Source: Craspedostauros australis (Eukaryota; Bacillariophyta; Bacillariophyceae; Mastogloiales; Achnanthaceae). Taken from it: a stretch of DNA of 64,000 nt. A program made the translations under genes and the position numbers. Location of the stretch: positions 372,001 to 436,000 of the forward strand of contig JAMXDE010000038.1 in NCBI GenBank assembly GCA_026770025.1, read 5' to 3'. Below, piece after piece: positions 20,801 to 28,951 of this stretch. The notes beneath the pieces were generated by a model that saw only the letters and a program-made list of their open reading frames with translations, searched no databases and had not been told where the DNA came from. Each line of letters begins with the position of its first letter. The first letter of the stretch is position 1.

Positions 20801-22681
20801 GTGTTTGGATACGGACACCAGAAATGGAATACCGTTCACCTTCATGATATCCGCAGAGAGCACGACGTCACGATATTGCTGCATGATACTGGCTGGCAAA
20901 TGTGCGATCTTTGCTCGGACGGCCGGGGGTACCTGCCTTGTTGTCTTTCCTTTGAGTGATGGTACATCCGGACCGAAGATGAGCTCGGCAGTGCGAATGT
21001 CCTTGGTTGTGATGGGACAGTTCGGTATCATCCCATTCTTCACGTACTTGATGTAGTTGCGCGTGGTTGGATGTCCAATGCGCTTCTGAATAGATCTAGC
21101 AAGTTGAGCCTGCGAGTAGTCGTAAGTGGAGAAGCTATTTTTGTTATCTTCCACTGTAGTCACGAGAGCTACTTCGCTGGGGCTTGCCATGTTCAGGTAG
21201 TACAGTCCGCGTTGGGACTCGACGAAGGTCCGGGTTGATCCATCCGGCTTGTGTACCACAAAGCTGTTGGTACCACTGCTGTCATATGTGACGCGGAACA
21301 TGGATTTCACGCGGCTGAGTGAGAGGATGTTGGCCACGCCGGATGGGTGGTACCACACTGCGCCATATCCAGGGAGTGTACCCTTCTTGTTGGTGGTGGT
21401 GGTGCCAGCGTTGCAATGGATGGTCAGGGCGGTGTCAACATCATGGATGTCGCGGATGAGTTGTGCGTTGGAGAAGACGTCAACCGTGGATTGATTGTCC
21501 AGCAGAATCCAAGTGTTGGGAATAGGGCTGTGCTTGTTGTGATTGTGGTGGTTGGTGAGGAAAACGAACTCATCTTCATCATCCCCCACAGTCGTCGCAT
21601 GGACGAGGACAGTCCCATTTGCATGGTATTTGGCATGACACTGGTCGGTTGTGTGGTTGCTGCGACCGCATCGCTCACACTTGGTGTCGTTTTCGTGTGT
21701 GTTCACGAATGCCATGCCTGAATCCTTTGGAGTGTTGTGACCTGGAAGATTCCTTGGATCCTTCGACCAGTGGTTCAGCATTGTGAACGCCTCCGCCATG
21801 GTCTTGGGGTATCGATCATCACCTTTGAGGTAGTCGTTCTGTAGTTCTTCGATGAGGGATCCGTACCGGTGGCGATCTGCGCCGAGGATGAAAGCAACGG
21901 CAAGGAAGCGCTGCTTGGCATCCTTCCTGATCTCCTTTCGCTCTTCCTCGCTTGGGTCTTTGAGGTTACGCTCCTTGAGGACATGAAGGGCTGCGCTGGT
22001 CACCTCTGTGACATTGGTCATGAGTGTGTCGTTCACATCGACCAGATTGATGAAGGATTCGTAGTATTCTTGTGTGGTTTGTTTTCTCTTTTGTTGGAAG
22101 GTGAGAAGGTCCTTCATGATCATGTGTGCGGCGACCAAGTGGTGCTGGTGTGTTTGGAAATTGAAAACAACACTCTTTATCATCTTGATGAGGGTGATTG
22201 TGTCCATGCTGCTGTTGGCTGCAGAGTATTCTGTCATCTCTTGTAGGCGGCTTCGCATGATCTCTGAGCACTGGCCCCAGATCAGGGCGTACACCTTTTG
22301 GAGGTCCACCTCGGCATTGGCAAGCCGGGTGGTGTAGAGGGCATACTTGCGCTTCCACTTTTCCTTCTGAATCTCGGTGGCGTTGCTCGGGTAGTCGGCT
22401 GGCTCGGGGATGGACGGCGGCTGGAGGTTTTCAATGGCGAGTGCGACGGCTGGTCCGTATTCTGATCCGACGTACACCTTGACTGCATCGAGTGTGCGAG
22501 TGAATTCATCGACCTGCTTGGATCGGTTCGCTACACAGTCGAAAACGAATCCCTTCAGGCCAGAGCATGCTCCTTCGAACTTGGCTGGACGCACGAACGG
22601 TGGTCGATGTGGCTTGTTTGTTTTGTTGTTGCTGTCCGGCGCTGACTTTCTCGGCACAGCCGGCTTACTCTCGGTGCTCAT
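17699..22681 (-). CDS. Element A Gag-Pol polyprotein
   Basis: 1660 residues from ATG at 22681. The frame is open for eight codons further but only from a TTG. Order: Gag; CCHC zinc knuckle CERCGRSNHTTDQC near 334-347; aspartic protease-like segment WILLDNQSTVDVFSN near 390; GAG-pre-integrase region (ARSIQKRIGH); integrase core with D in VLSADIMK (about 605), D in IMLTDNQF and E in VPEVERYI; a long Asp/Asn-rich hinge (about 870-960) encoded by GAT/GAC repeats; reverse transcriptase with DVPGAFLHA and WHVDDLKISH (about 1255); RNase H with WWVDGSFG (about 1431), STEAELVAVDD and YQDNQSA. Oddities: protease DNQS instead of D(T/S)G, polymerase box HVDD instead of YVDD, and a C-terminus of about 58 residues encoded inside the 3' LTR. 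No stop or frameshift interrupts it. Confidence 0.92.
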   Translation of the reverse strand: MSTESKPAVPRKSAPDSNNKTNKPHRPPFVRPAKFEGACSGLKGFVFDCVANRSKQVDEFTRTLDAVKVYVGSEYGPAVALAIENLQPPSIPEPADYPSNATEIQKEKWKRKYALYTTRLANAEVDLQKVYALIWGQCSEIMRSRLQEMTEYSAANSSMDTITLIKMIKSVVFNFQTHQHHLVAAHMIMKDLLTFQQKRKQTTQEYYESFINLVDVNDTLMTNVTEVTSAALHVLKERNLKDPSEEERKEIRKDAKQRFLAVAFILGADRHRYGSLIEELQNDYLKGDDRYPKTMAEAFTMLNHWSKDPRNLPGHNTPKDSGMAFVNTHENDTKCERCGRSNHTTDQCHAKYHANGTVLVHATTVGDDEDEFVFLTNHHNHNKHSPIPNTWILLDNQSTVDVFSNAQLIRDIHDVDTALTIHCNAGTTTTNKKGTLPGYGAVWYHPSGVANILSLSRVKSMFRVTYDSSGTNSFVVHKPDGSTRTFVESQRGLYYLNMASPSEVALVTTVEDNKNSFSTYDYSQAQLARSIQKRIGHPTTRNYIKYVKNGMIPNCPITTKDIRTAELIFGPDVPSLKGKTTRQVPPAVRAKIAHLPASIMQQYRDVVLSADIMKVNGIPFLVSVSKHLKFGTVVKLNSESNATLVKQFRNIIQLYKQRGFRVGIMLTDNQFSSLRGDMSEVGVSINVTSRDEHVPEVERYIRTIKERTRSTYHALPFKAYPPSLIIEMVYHSVYWMNMFPHPDGVSKRMSPAEIVVGRKLDYNAHCRIEFGSYAQTHEQHDNSMQPRTVGAIALRPSGNIQGGYVFYSLTTGRCIHRRSWTEIPMPQSVIDHVHALAKAAKSEKNLHFTTSHGIELYPDTGSNDAGHNEDEDNASSASDESLDDEMDDTSDDGNDEDDRDDGDDDDDDDDNNHDDCSNHDGDDYDDGGSKTDDSVSSETTDHNCDVIADEEDDDIDIAADSRDNNTLITPTPIVGNERGNRDNTPTEEQHSNTNNNRMRTRRGPRVDYYKLHHTGRDGAHATMIQLGAPNNGIPENETSACTFVTEQMNWKQGLKQFHERGEEAISRELQQVHDMEGFEPKHWHQLTHDERRKALRYLMYLKEKRSGIIKGRGCADGRKQRLYMTKDETSSPTVSLLGLMFTCVIDAQENRDVATVDVPGAFLHAKFDDDDVVHVLIEGRMAEILGKIAPDVYDEYIHKKRGQSAIYVKLTRALYGTLKAALCWWKHLTTTLEEDGFTINPYDWCIANKVVNGKQCTVVWHVDDLKISHVDEHVVSDVIGMLNKAYGQRTPLTVTRGKVHEYLGMRLDYSTPNKIIIDMAEYIDGIIEGVPGDMSGIAATPAANHLFNINEDSPTKLDSDTADMFHHNIAKLLFLCKRARPDIQTAVSFLCTRVKSPDTDDYKKLARVVKYLRGTRNLTLALGGSALKDIRWWVDGSFGVHDNMRSHTGACLSAGGGVIYATSSKQKLNTRSSTEAELVAVDDVMPQVLWARYFLQEQGVDLGPTTIYQDNQSAMLLEQNGRGSSSKRTRHISMRFFFATDRIEKGDITVEYCPTDDMLGDFFTKPLQGTKFRMFRDIILNHHVGDTTKVKSYKEALVGSKECVGEDTYIPGLPVVSEHPDEDQTRQGKPTETTQSLRQVSDKITATANNNKERESKQTP
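17874..17885 (-). promoter_or_regulatory. Element A polypurine tract candidate
   Basis: Read on the minus strand, the bases next to the 3' LTR are caaaggagtg, purine-rich and within the coding frame. This is the place where plus-strand DNA synthesis would be primed. It is short and imperfect. Confidence 0.4.
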
Positions 22682-22696
22682 CTTTGCTGATAGAGC

Positions 22697-22714
22697 AAAA
22701 ATCAATTGTAACTA
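22697..22714 (-). promoter_or_regulatory. Element A primer-binding position, complementary to its own LTR
   Basis: Immediately inside the 5' LTR the minus strand reads tagttacaattgattttt. No TGG-type tRNA complement is visible. Plus-strand 22813-22831 in the LTR (atagttacaattgattttt) is an exact inverted copy of 22697-22715, 19 bp. In the element's RNA the LTR segment could therefore pair with this site. This resembles the self-primer arrangement of fission-yeast Tf1. The mechanism is inference. Confidence 0.5.
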
Positions 22715-23004
22715 TGTTGTAACAACAGCGCTCTCGCCGGTCTCTACCCGGCTTTGAGCCGAAGGACAGTTCCAGACGATGTTACTGTGTGATTGTATGG
22801 GTGGTAAATCAGATAGTTACAATTGATTTTTATGGTGTTTGTTTGCTCTCTCTCTCTTTGTTGTTGTTTGCTGTTGCTGTGATCTTATCGCTGACTTGGC
22901 GCAGCGATTGTGTGGTCTCGGTTGGTTTTCCTTGCCTGGTCTGGTCTTCGTCGGGATGCTCCGAAACCACAGGTAGACCGGGAATGTAGGTGTCTTCCCC
23001 AACA
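22715..23004 (-). repeat. Element A 5' LTR
   Basis: 290 bp, read as identical to 17584-17873. It contains small hairpins in the part between the LTR end and 22812: tgttgt-a-acaaca at the terminus, and cggct-ttg-agccg. A pyrimidine run (ctctctctctc on the plus strand) lies at about 22846-22857. No TATA box is apparent upstream of the putative transcript start near 22831. Confidence 0.92.
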
Positions 23005-23009
23005 AACAC
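23005..23009. repeat. Target-site duplication of element A, right copy
   Basis: The pentamer aacac, matching 17579-17583, borders the outer end of the right LTR. Confidence 0.85.
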
Positions 23010-23171
23010 TCTGTTCTTTGGATCATCAATACGATCCTCGCTCTCTCTCTCTCTCGGGCAATACGAGCATTCGTATAGTATTGCGAGCGAAGACGACCAG
23101 AGCGCCATCACATTCCTGCATCAAGCTCCATCAGACTCCATCTCGATTTCCCTTCTCCAATCACCATCACC

Positions 23172-25129
23172 ATGGAAGCATCGGCCACGCACATGATGGA
23201 CGACGATGTCATTCAGTTCATCGATGACGATGACGATGACGATGACGACGAGGATGTTGTTGATTCCGGCGATGGGATTGCGTTCATAGAGGAGGCATCC
23301 CCTGACGAAGAGGCGCAGACAGGAACGGACGCGGAGAGCGGTGATGGGGCGATGGATGTTGTCATGCAGAATACAGCTTCGTTGGGATCACAGGATGCCA
23401 TGATCACTAGCAACCACGATGGAGGACATGGAGAAGGCGACGCTGCAACAAGCTTCGGCTCCAACACGAACGGAGATGCAACTGCTGGCCCAGATACGGC
23501 TTCTGCGGATCCCAACGGCGAAGACTCAGGTGAACGGAGCACGTCGCCGGAGCACGAGCAACCACAGGAGCAAGAGAACCACCAAGAGGATCACCAAGAG
23601 GATCACCAAGAGAATGAGCAAGGCAACGTCCGAAATCGATTGGAAGAAACGTCACCAGATGTGCTCAACATCGTCTTCTCCTACCTGTACCTCTACGAGT
23701 TGGAGGCCGTGTCATCGTTGTCCAACAATTTGCGCGATATCGCAACCCACTCCACCCATCTGTACATGAGCCCGACTGCCCACCCCATCCACGAGGCGGA
23801 GTTCAACCAGCTGCTCGCGCGGTTCACCAAATTGAACGTCCTGCACCTGCAAGGCCTGGGTTCCATCGGCGACGCCAGTATCCAGATGATCAACGACAGC
23901 GAATGCTGCAACAACCTCAAGGAATTATCGCTGCGCGGTTGCGTCTTCACGTACTGGTGCTCGCACACGTTGCAGCTGCCCAGCTTGAAGACCCTGCGGC
24001 TGTGGGGCGGCGCGATGCGTGCTTCCATCGCTCGTATCGTGCATGGCTCCGCGGCGAGCCTGCGCGTGCTTTGCATGGAGCACTGCTCCGTCGTGTGTGA
24101 CAAGACCCTCAACGAGCTCGTGCCGCTCGTGTGCGATACGTTGGAGAGTCTGCAGATGACGCACTGCATCAAGCTGCAGGGGCCGGAGCTGCGATTCACC
24201 AACCTGCGGTGCCTGCGGTTGGTGGGCGGATTCGTGCTGACGGATCTGCCCAAGCTCAAATGTCCGCAGTTGGAACATCTGGATCTGTCGGTGTGCATAC
24301 GTCTGTCGTCCAAGGCCGTGCAGCGCATCTTGTCGAATCTACCGGAATTGAAGACGCTCAAATTGATGAAGTGTTCCGGATTGGAGACGCTCAACATCCC
24401 GTGCAAGAAACTGGTGTCGGTGGATGTGTCGTACTGCGCTGCCTTGACCGTCCTCATGGTCAACTCCGTGGTGTTGAAAAAGGTGTTGGTACGTACTGTT
24501 GCAGCATGGTGTGGTGTGGGTAAAGTGCGGTCTAGCATCTTGACGCAAGAATACAGTGCGGATGCGGAACTCTGCAAGTGCGCACACATAACAGACAGGT
24601 TGCGAGCACTGCCGCGACATATACAGCACGCTTGCTTGACGACATTCGCTCGCTCACACTTTGCTGAATGCTGCTTACATGATGCTGGATTGCGTTGCAA
24701 CTGAACCATCTCCCTCCACAGACAAGCGGCTGCAGCGCCTTGGATACCTTGATGGTTCGCAACACGACCACCATGCAGCATCTGAAATTGCTGTCGTTGG
24801 CTAAATTGCAGCGTCTGCGATTGGATGCTCCAGGTTTGCAGACCTTGACGATTCGGGGATGCACCGAGTTATCGCACGTCCATCTATTCTGTCCTCATTT
24901 GCGGCAGGCCAACATGTCGTCCAAGGATACACGCACGCAAGAGCTGTACCAGTACGAGCCTATTCGGAGGCTCGTGAAAGAAGACGAGAATGATGTCGGT
25001 GGCAATGGCAACGATGATGACATTGGTGATGCTTCCGTGAATGAAATTGGGATGGATGCAGAAGAAGCCTCCAACCAACAGGACGGAATTAAAATACAGG
25101 TTGACGGCGTCGCAATGTCACAAGAGTAG
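23172..25129 (+). CDS. LRR/F-box-like protein, paralogue 2 (2 exons)
   Basis: Exon 1 is 23172-24488 and exon 2 is 24722-25129. The intron, 24489-24721 (233 bp, GTACGT...CACAG), is phase 0. The product is 574 residues. Residues 1-150 are acidic and low-complexity (a run of Asp, Glu/Gln/His-rich repeats such as EDHQEDHQ). An F-box-like segment follows at about 155-195 (SPDVLNIVFSYLYLYELEAV), then AMN1/FBXL-type repeats with SVCIRLSSKAVQRIL and KTLKLMKCSGLETL, and an acidic tail. The core lines up throughout with paralogue 1. The acidic head and tail are absent there. SCF substrate adaptor is the family-level inference. Its upstream region now starts with a retrotransposon LTR ending 167 bp before the ATG (context accATGg), leaving little room for an original promoter. 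Confidence 0.74.
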
Positions 25130-25427
25130 CCTTCACATCAATGCCATACAAGCACACTCGTACCGATAAGACGCACACAAAATAAAACTGGAGAATTCGT
25201 GAAAAATACTGCAACATCTATCAGTGTGAATCGATCGTCCTTTGTGTTTCGCATGGTTGCGCGTGTGGTTGTGGCTGTGGCGTGTAATAGGGAAGGGCAA
25301 GGCAGGGTATGCGATTTCAACAACACGATGAACACCCGATGTACTCTTGTCGACGCTTTTTGGTTTGCTTTGCTTCGCTGCGACAGTTCATGTCACGCCA
25401 CAACCACGGGGCATGACGACTGTGCTC

Positions 25428-26684
25428 TTAGTCGTCGAACTTGGCGCGCAATGCTGCGTACGTCTTGAGACGCACGGCGTTGATGCGGATGAATCCCTGG
25501 GAGTCGGCCGGGTTGTAATCGAAAGCATCTCCGCCGCCCTCAATGTCCATGGAGGCGAGATCGGCATTGTAGAGCGCCTTTGGCGATTGGCGACCGCGGA
25601 CAATGACGTTGCCCTTGTAGAGCTCGATCTCGACCGTGCCTTCCACGTCGCGCTGGCTGAATTGGATGGAATTGCGGATGAGGTCCATCTCTGGGGCGAA
25701 CCAGAAGCCGTTGTAGCAGAGGCGGGCGAATTCTGCTGCCAGGCCCTCGGTGATGCGCTTGACTTCGCGGTCCATGCAGATGCCCTCTAGGTCCATGTGG
25801 GCGGCACGCAGGAGGGTGCCACCTGGCGTCTCGTAGACGCCGCGGGACTTGATGCCCACAAATCGGTTCTCGACGATGTCGATGCGTCCGATGGCGTGCT
25901 TGCCGGCGACTTGGTTGCAGTAGAGGAAGATGTCGAGCGGGTCGGTCTTTTCGGTTCCGTCCGTCTTGTTGGTGATCTTGATGGGGACGCCCTTGGCGAA
26001 TTCTAGGACGACGGTGTCGGACTGTTCCGGGGCCTCCTTGGGCGACTTGGTCATCTTGAACATGGAGTCGTCGGCGGGGCAGGAGGCGTCCTCGAGCTGT
26101 CCGCTCTCGTAGGAGGTGTGGAAGAGGTTCTCGTCGATGGAGTAGTTGGCCTTTGGCTTGGCGTCGACGGGGATTCCGTGCTTCTGGCAGTAGGCGAGGA
26201 GGTCGGAGCGGCCCTTGAAGGACTCGATGAACTCCGCGTCCCTCCAGGGGGCCACGCACTGGATGGTGGGGCTGAGGGCCTGGCAGCACATCTCGAAGCG
26301 GACCTGGTCGTTTCCCTTTCCCGTGGCGCCGTGGCCGATGTAGGTGCAGCCCTCCTCGTTGGCGATGCGGATCATCTCCTTGGCGATGCAGGGACGGGCG
26401 ATGGAGGTTCCCAGCAGGTAGCGGCCCTCGTAGATGGCGTTGGACTTGATGGCCTCGAAGACGTAGCCCTCCACGAACTCCTTGCGCAGGTCGGTGACGA
26501 TGCACTTGGTGGCCCCGACGGCCTCGGCCTTGGCGATGATGGCGCTGAAGTCCTCCTCGAACTGTCCCACGTTGGCGCAGAAGGCGACCACGTCAAATCC
26601 CTTCTCGCACAGCCATTTCAGGATCACGGAGGTGTCAAGTCCGCCGGAGTAGGCGAGGAGGAGCTTGGGTTTGCCGGTGCTCAT
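25428..26684 (-). CDS. ASS1: Argininosuccinate synthase
   Basis: Joins citrulline and aspartate at the cost of ATP in arginine biosynthesis and the urea cycle. Diatoms have a complete urea cycle, so either use fits. The 418-residue product is full length. It shows the P-loop-like N-type ATP pyrophosphatase motif LLAYSGGLDTSVILKWL at about residues 9-25, GHGATGKGNDQVRFE near 115-129, and the substrate-binding region KPKANYSIDENLFHTSYESG near 185-204. The frame opens at a TTG (26696), but the first ATG is 26684, giving MSTGKPKL with no presequence, so a cytosolic location is likely. Synonymous codons are strongly biased to C and G endings, typical of high expression, which also keeps long antisense frames open. 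A G-rich repeat lies directly upstream (26700-26830). Confidence 0.95.
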   Translation of the reverse strand: MSTGKPKLLLAYSGGLDTSVILKWLCEKGFDVVAFCANVGQFEEDFSAIIAKAEAVGATKCIVTDLRKEFVEGYVFEAIKSNAIYEGRYLLGTSIARPCIAKEMIRIANEEGCTYIGHGATGKGNDQVRFEMCCQALSPTIQCVAPWRDAEFIESFKGRSDLLAYCQKHGIPVDAKPKANYSIDENLFHTSYESGQLEDASCPADDSMFKMTKSPKEAPEQSDTVVLEFAKGVPIKITNKTDGTEKTDPLDIFLYCNQVAGKHAIGRIDIVENRFVGIKSRGVYETPGGTLLRAAHMDLEGICMDREVKRITEGLAAEFARLCYNGFWFAPEMDLIRNSIQFSQRDVEGTVEIELYKGNVIVRGRQSPKALYNADLASMDIEGGGDAFDYNPADSQGFIRINAVRLKTYAALRAKFDD

Positions 26685-26699
26685 CTTCTTATTCAAGAT

Positions 26700-26830
26700 T
26701 TAGGGTGTTGCAATTGTTTGTTTGGGTAGAATGGTTGGGTGTTTGAGTGGTTGGGTGGTTGTCTGTTTGGGTGATTGGGTGTTTGGGTGGTTGGGTGGTT
26801 GTGCTTGTGGTTGTGTATAGTAGCGTGGTT
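26700..26830. repeat. G-rich tandem repeat upstream of ASS
   Basis: Degenerate repeats of ggttgggtg, gggtgtttg and gggtggttg on the plus strand; the complementary C-rich strand is the coding sense for the adjacent gene. There are more than eight GGG runs within 100 bases. It falls in the 5' UTR or core promoter of the synthase gene. Confidence 0.7.
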
Positions 26831-27876
26831 GGGTGGAGCTGAGATCGAGTTGCGTGTTCTCGACAGGAGTTCGAGCTATGCGTCTGCGCAGAGGGGGACT
26901 GGCGTGGGTTTGGCTCCAGATGTTGATGTTGATGTCGATGTCGACCACTCCGCTCTCCATGGCTGGCCACCTGCCTCCGGAATTCAGATCCAGAATTCAC
27001 CCGCACCGTCGTTCCATCGTCTCTTGATTGGTTTGCGCACATCAACCAAAGACACCATGTGACCAGATCTCGGCGACGGTTGTGGTGTTGGTTGAGTGTC
27101 GGAGAGGCTTCAGTCACGATCACTCACCTCGGCAAGATTCCATCCCATCACACAACATGCGCACAAAAATAGAATCCGGAAATAGTATCTTCGAGTCCCG
27201 TTAGATCCGATTGCTTTCGTCTCCCATCAACCACAACTCTCGTTCGTCTTGTCACGTCTACCTTTGACATGCTACGGCGATCGCAACACGCTCTGTCTCT
27301 CCTCAGAGAGGGATGCAAACGACATTGCAGCGTTGGATCGTACTCCATGACGCAATCGCACAGAATGTGTTGCAGAGGATGATAAAACGTGCCACATTAG
27401 ATACAGAAACGGATATGGTCGACAAGGTGACAACGATTATGTGGTGAATGAACAAAAACTGTATCTCGACATGCAGCCTACATGACGCAACATTCTTCAT
27501 TCCCCAAGGTATCAAGCGGATTGATCTTTGGCATGCCGTCCTGATCAAGCTCCAACCCCGGCGCGATGTCATTGATTATCTCTTGCGGCGGCTGTCCGAA
27601 TCTATGATTTGTTCGTGCGTGTATGGTGATGCAGAGTACGATAAATTAGAGTGTGTGTCGAGAGCAGTGCGTTTGTCAGGTAGCGTACGAGCACGACAAA
27701 GGTCAGAAATCGGGCATATTCCAGAGAGTTCGACGATACGCAGTCAATGAGAAAGCCAACCCAAGTTGTCATAGATCGACGCCTGCCTTGACAAGAGGCC
27801 ACACGCATGGCAGGCAACGTCTCCACACGAGAATTTGCATCCAGAATCGTACTCATGCCATCTGCTCACAGCGTTC
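26831..27876. other. Intergenic, no gene seen
   Basis: Spacer upstream of argininosuccinate synthase and downstream of PEX19. Several short frames on both strands are present; none has a recognisable motif. Confidence 0.4.
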
Positions 27877-28951
27877 TTACTCTTGCACCTCCTGCATGAG
27901 CTCAATGAGATCCCTCGTATTATCGGGCTTCGTTTCGTACATCTCTACAAGCTTTTGGAAGCATCCGCATTGCTTTTCGCGCCTGTCATGGATTGCATTG
28001 TTGGGAGTGAGCGCGTGAATGGCAAAGCGAAAGATAAACAGCAGTCACAGCAATAGTCATGTGAGAATTCAAATAGTAGAGTCATTGCAAGTCGTTCGTG
28101 CGTGCATCAACGAGCCAGCGTCACCACCAAGCGTGCACCCAAATTGTCCTTCTGTCTGTTGCAAATCGCAAACACATCACAACCACAATATTCAATGAGA
28201 CATGCACGTACATGGAATACTCCTCGGGCTCCAGGTTGTCCTTGTGGTCTTGTAGCCACTGCGGAAACTTCTGCGCGACTTGCTTCATGGGTTCGTACAT
28301 CAACTCCTTCGATAAGAGCTGCTCCATCATGCCATCGATCATGGCATCGGTATCAAATCCAGCGCCGTCACCCGATTCCGCACCTTGGAACTGCTCAAAC
28401 ATGCTCTTCAACAGTGCGTCTTCATCGCCGTCATTTTCTATGGATGGCACATCATCTCCATTCTCCATCGTGGCGACTTTGGCCATGCCTTCCATGAGAG
28501 ACGACATGGCATCATCCAAATTGTTCGGACTTTTGCGCGGCGGTTGGCGCTCATTGGTGGTACTGCCATTGCCGCTGCCATTGCCATTATACAGCAGCTT
28601 GGATTCCACCTGGCTCATAAAGTTCTTCAATCGTTTCTCTCCGTCCTCCTTGCCATCGACCGCATCGCCGTCATCGGCTTCGATGAATGCGCGCAGCAGA
28701 TTCTGGAATTCTGCCGTCGGTGACGTGTCGACGACCTTCTTTTTGATAGACGCTATCGGCGATTGCAGCGGACTGATCATGCCATCTTCCTGCCGACGCA
28801 GCTTCACGTCATCGCCCACGCTGGGCAATGCGTTGTCGCTGTGACCGCAATTGTGACAATCCGTATCATGAGACGTCGCGTCCTCGCTGTCGTCATCTTC
28901 GTCCAGATCATCCAGCGCTGCATCGAGGATCGCATCCATTTCCGGATTCAT
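27877..28951 (-). CDS. PEX19: Peroxisome biogenesis factor PEX19 (2 exons)
   Basis: PEX19 is the cytosolic chaperone and receptor for peroxisomal membrane proteins. Exon 1 is 28951-28212 and exon 2 is 27982-27877. The intron, 28211-27983 (229 bp), runs GTACGT...GACAG. The splice restores LEPEEYSMREKQCG and then VEMYETKPDNTRDLIELMQ, the conserved C-terminal helix of the family, so it is well supported. The product is 281 residues: acidic N-terminus MNPEMDAILDAALDDLDEDD (the PEX3-binding style helix), a Ser/Asp-rich middle, and the cargo-binding domain EQLLSKELMYEPMKQVAQKF near 210-230. The family's CaaX farnesylation box is absent; the protein ends QEVQE. The only alternative start in the frame is 91 codons upstream and gives a basic, non-conserved extension. 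Confidence 0.87.

Larger units (their letters stand above)
17584..23004 (-). mobile_element. Element A: intact Copia-type LTR retrotransposon
   Basis: A 5421-bp element on the minus strand. It has two 290-bp direct LTRs (17584-17873 and 22715-23004) in which I read no mismatches, termini TG...CA, a 5-bp target duplication aacac, and one uninterrupted gag-pol frame. Domain order protease, integrase, reverse transcriptase, RNase H identifies Copia (Pseudoviridae-like). The style of the motifs (LDNQST protease, WHVDDLK polymerase, TRSSTEAELVAVDD in RNase H) fits diatom CoDi elements. Identical LTRs and an intact frame mean a recent, possibly still mobile copy. It sits between two LRR/F-box-like paralogues, with its 5' LTR 167 bp upstream of the second paralogue's ATG and divergent from it. 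There is no obvious tRNA-type primer site (see 22697). Confidence 0.92.

Noticed and set aside
25540-26505. Long minus-strand frame (Arg/His/Pro-rich) overlapping argininosuccinate synthase in another frame
   Set aside because: It is a by-product of C/G-ending codons in the synthase gene; composition is implausible and it has no motifs.
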